Shown: positions 61,199-64,000 of the stretch, in pieces
How positions within the stretch are numbered: position 1 is the first letter of the stretch
How the letters are laid out: every line of letters starts with the position of its first letter
Assembly (NCBI GenBank): GCA_021442155.1
Contig: CM038214.1
Coordinates: forward strand, 55,894,514 to 55,958,513
DNA length: 64,000 nt
Source: Cymbidium sinense
Taxonomy: Eukaryota > Streptophyta > Magnoliopsida > Asparagales > Orchidaceae
Direction: 5' to 3'
The notes under the pieces: model-generated
What the model was told of the DNA's origin: nothing
Seen by the model: only the letters and a program-made list of their open reading frames with translations
Databases searched by the model: none
Program-made: the position numbers and the translations under genes

Positions 61199-61602
61199 TT
61201 TTTTTTTAACAGACACAAATTAAGATTCAACATTTGTTCTTTTCAATTTCATCAGCCAAGTAACACACTAAGTTTTCTGACACAAGTGATGACGTAGATA
61301 AAAAATGAGCATGCAAAGAATAAGTAGAATCATCTTTATTGTAAAGATAGTTCCATAAGCAGCATATCTGATCGGCCAATCTTCAGTTTCTCTAGTTCCC
61401 ATCACAACCACTCCGGCCTCTCAAGTAGTAGGATCCACCAACATATCCCTGATCTCTCCCTCAGCCACCACCACGGATGTAACCTTTGTCGCTCCTCCTG
61501 CCTCCATATACACCAGCACCTCCAGATCCCCCACCTCCAAATCCTACCACCATAACCACCACTGCCATAGCCACCATCATATCCACTAGCACCTCTACTA
61601 TG
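61199..61602 (-). pseudogene. GRP retrocopy 4, 5' truncated
   Basis: The minus strand reads HSRGASGYDGGYGSGGYGGR. After a frameshift it continues GGGGSGGAGVYGGRRSDKGY, IRGGG, a stop, GRDQGYVGGSYYLRGRSG and a C-terminus DGN with a stop in place of Trp, then the 3' UTR and poly(A) (T run 61199-61207). The cut lies within the glycine-rich tail, a different place from copies 1 and 2, so this is either an independent insertion or a later trim. Its 5' end joins 27 bases of telomeric repeat. Confidence 0.85.
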
Positions 61603-61629
61603 GTTAGGGTTTAGGGTTAAGGTTTAGGG
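61603..61629 (+). repeat. 27-bp telomeric seam between GRP4 and LINE 2
   Basis: GGTTAGGGTTTAGGGTTAAG continues as GTTTAGG up to a T run at 61630. About four telomeric units separate two oppositely unrelated transcripts in the same orientation. Confidence 0.9.
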
Positions 61630-64000
61630 TTTTTTTCTAGGAAACCCCATATAGGAGAATTTTATTGCCACAAAAAAAGGATTACAAGGTCCTTAAGAGG
61701 GGATAAACTCAAAAACTACTGCTCAAAGAGCTACAAATAGCATAGAGAGTAAATCCCCTGTCTAGTTACAATCAAAATAAAGCAAAAGGAAAAGGAAAGA
61801 AACAGATAAAGATAGATAAAAAATAAAAGCCAATGGACCATCTTCATCAAAGGCTCTTGAGGATGAGAGAAGTCAATGCCTTCATTAGAGAAATAGAATG
61901 CAAGTATATAGATAAAAAAGTTAGCACAATTAAAGCAATACAGATAAAATTAAAGGTGAAAATAAAATAAAATGAGTGAATTATAGAAGATCTAGTGAGA
62001 GCAGGCTCAGGCTAAGTCACACAAATTTGGGGCAGCCACAAACATAAGCATCCAAACTTCCAATGAAGGGTTACTTCACAAGTGCTACTACCAACCAAAA
62101 GATCAATGAAATCATCCCAGCCTTCATAGCTTACATACCTGAGGTGGAACAGCTTCCATTTGGAGGAGTTAATATGGTATTTAATACCTGCATACACAAT
62201 ATAAAAGAAGGCAGCATAGATCGGTATGGTAAAGGGATGCCACCCACCCCATGTAAAATATGTATCACCAAATAATGCCCACAAGGCATGAGAATGCACA
62301 ACTAACAAAATCCCAAACCAGCTAAAAATTCTGGGCACATCCACCATATTGATAATAAGACCACAGCAATACATATACATATCAAAGAGAGTCAAGCAAA
62401 AACATAACCTAAGTATGAGAAAAATCAAGGCCACTAAAGGGGTGAAATACACTACAATCATCAGAGTAAAAGGCCAGGATTGAATCCAAAATAGTAGCCA
62501 TTTAGGATCAGCAATATAGATGTTTATAGTCCCCTTGATAATAGCATGATCACAACAGTAATTGCACAAGTTTAATAGATCCAAAGGCACATATCTGATG
62601 ATTATCCAATCGCTTAAGTGAACAAGAAACCATTCACAAGAGCAACCACAAAGCTAGCTGCGACATAATATCCGAAGAGCATCTTTGGAAAACACCAAAA
62701 TAGCAAAATAGATACTAAAGCTGACAATAATTTTTGAAGACAACACCAAAACTGCAAAGAACGAAAATGCGAATCAACTAAATAGCAGCAAAAAAAAACA
62801 CGCGTCAGGAAAATAGCCAGACTATGCAAGCCACAAGAAAGACAGTAAGAGAGGGAGTCAAGAAACAAACCCAGTCGTGAAAGGAAAGAATAAAAATGGG
62901 TAATAAATAAAACACTTTGTCACTGCAGGTTGGGAAAAGGGGCAGCAAAAACCCAAAGGGAAAATTAAAAAGGACCCAACCAAAAGTAGGACAACCAACA
63001 ACAAACCCACAGTTGGGAGAACAAAGGTAAGAGCCTCCAATACAAGAAATCCATAAAGATGAAATAGGTAAAAGCCTTAGTAACCAATTGTTCCATAAAT
63101 AAAAACCAACTTGATGAACAAAGGAAACCTAAAGGTCATACAGGATATAAGGGAAACCCCATTCATGTCCTCCCAAACAAAGTTAAGAATCACCTTGATA
63201 ATAGCAGATCCACAACAGGAATTGAACAAATATAAATGGTCCAAGAGAGTAATGAAAAGGCAGAAAGACCCATACCTCCAAATCACCGATAATCTGGCTA
63301 ACCACCCCTCAAGAAATAAAAGATAGGAGCAGTCAAAAAGCCAACCATAAAAATAAGCCTATTGTAGATAAAAACCCTTAAGACCATTCACCCAGAAGCC
63401 AAGACATCAGACCAAAAACTAAGCCCAATGGAGGATATAAAATGCAGTTCAATTATTGCATTGAAACTGAAAGACATAAGAGAAAAATATCAGCATACAA
63501 TCCATTAAATCAAGGAGAAAAAGACTAGAGTCTAAGTAAACAGTATCAGTAGAGATAGTAGGAAGGAGAGGCAAAAAATAATCTCAATCATGCAAAGGAA
63601 CCAACAGAGAATTATCTCAATCGTGCAGTAAGATAGCAAAGATTGTAAGCAAATAAAATAGTCTGTCCCTACAAGTTTGGAAAAGGGCCATCTCCAACAA
63701 GCAGATTAAGGAAAAAGGAAGCACATCCCCCTTCAGGTAGGGAAACAACAAGAACAAAAATCTCAAATAAGTAGATGGACAAATAAGAGTCAACCAATAG
63801 CAGAGGCAACAAAGACAATAGCTGCCAACACAGAAAACCCAATAAATAGTTTCAGGGAAATACATCAGAGAAACCCAAAGGGCAACAGAATAAAATTTAA
63901 GGATAGAACAAATAGGTTGGGAAAACTAATAATAGATTAAAGACCTAAAACAAAGACTAATATCTGATATAGGGTAAACCAGTATTGTCCAAATTTACTA
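61630..64000 (-). mobile_element. LINE 2: 3' end of a non-LTR retrotransposon, continues beyond window
   Basis: On the minus strand this ends AAGGACCTTGTAATCC...GGCAATAAAATTCTC, typical of plant LINE 3' ends, with a poly(A) (T run 61630-61636) against TTTAGGG. It is related to LINE 1 at 26688. The stretch is about 2.4 kb of T/G-rich untranslated-type sequence with duplicated modules: TTGATAATAGCA recurs at 62534 and 63194. Frames at 62012-62590 (192 codons, hydrophobic), 62614-62868, 62858-63040 and 63617-63865 on the minus strand show no LINE protein motif. I treat them as by-products of T-richness. No RT seen; ORF2 would lie beyond the right edge. Confidence 0.65.

Noticed and set aside
61199..61629. 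True chromosome end within the window
   Set aside because: Pure TTTAGGG runs are only a few units long, and the sequence continues into a LINE, so this is interstitial or subtelomeric at most.

Overview
The window is AT-rich nuclear DNA of a plant. The telomere-type repeat is TTTAGGG, the LTR elements are Ty3/gypsy of the Tat type (two RNase H domains), a LINE ORF1 of the plant DUF4283/CCHC type is present, and the host-derived fragments match a plant glycine-rich RNA-binding protein (GRP7/GRP8 type) and acidic ribosomal protein P0. I cannot name the species. I found no intact host gene, tRNA, rRNA or CRISPR array. Nearly all open frames are fragments of decayed elements or chance frames in low-complexity DNA.

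Layout. 1-9188: Tat-type copy A, entering from the left. 9189-9871: degenerate telomere-like array. 9872-9939: stub of a GRP retrocopy. 9940 to about 20480: Tat-type copy B, same orientation. 20480-21868: four units of a roughly 340-bp satellite. 21869-26687: telomere-like arrays broken by two GRP retrocopies and one P0 retrocopy. 26688 to about 28000: LINE 3' end. 28000-31060: unassigned AT-rich DNA. About 31060-35170: 5' non-coding part of a third Tat copy (C). 35180-37140: orphan LINE ORF1. 37150-39955: TTA/TTAG array. 39956-61629: telomere-like arrays in roughly 1-kb and 2-kb higher-order units, with two more GRP retrocopies. 61630-64000: second LINE 3' end, leaving at the right.

How the parts fit. 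On the + strand the arrays read TTTAGGG, so the G-strand runs rightwards. The 3' ends seen for GRP, P0 and LINE copies are all in one orientation: telomeric G-strand, then a T run (the reverse-transcribed poly(A)), then antisense of the transcript, then telomeric repeats again. That is the order expected if a 3' telomeric end primed reverse transcription of polyadenylated RNA and telomeric repeats were then added. The clearest seam is at 61603-61629, where one retrocopy is separated from the next by only 27 bases of telomeric repeat. The roughly 1-kb array units start with the same T-run motif, so they may share this origin. This model is inference; target-site-specific LINE insertion or later amplification are alternatives.

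The Tat copies are dead: no gag, many stops, and different large deletions in A and B. Their 5' regions are dense in TTGACC/TTGACT (W-box type) motifs, and their 3' regions hold tandem repeats of about 420 bp.
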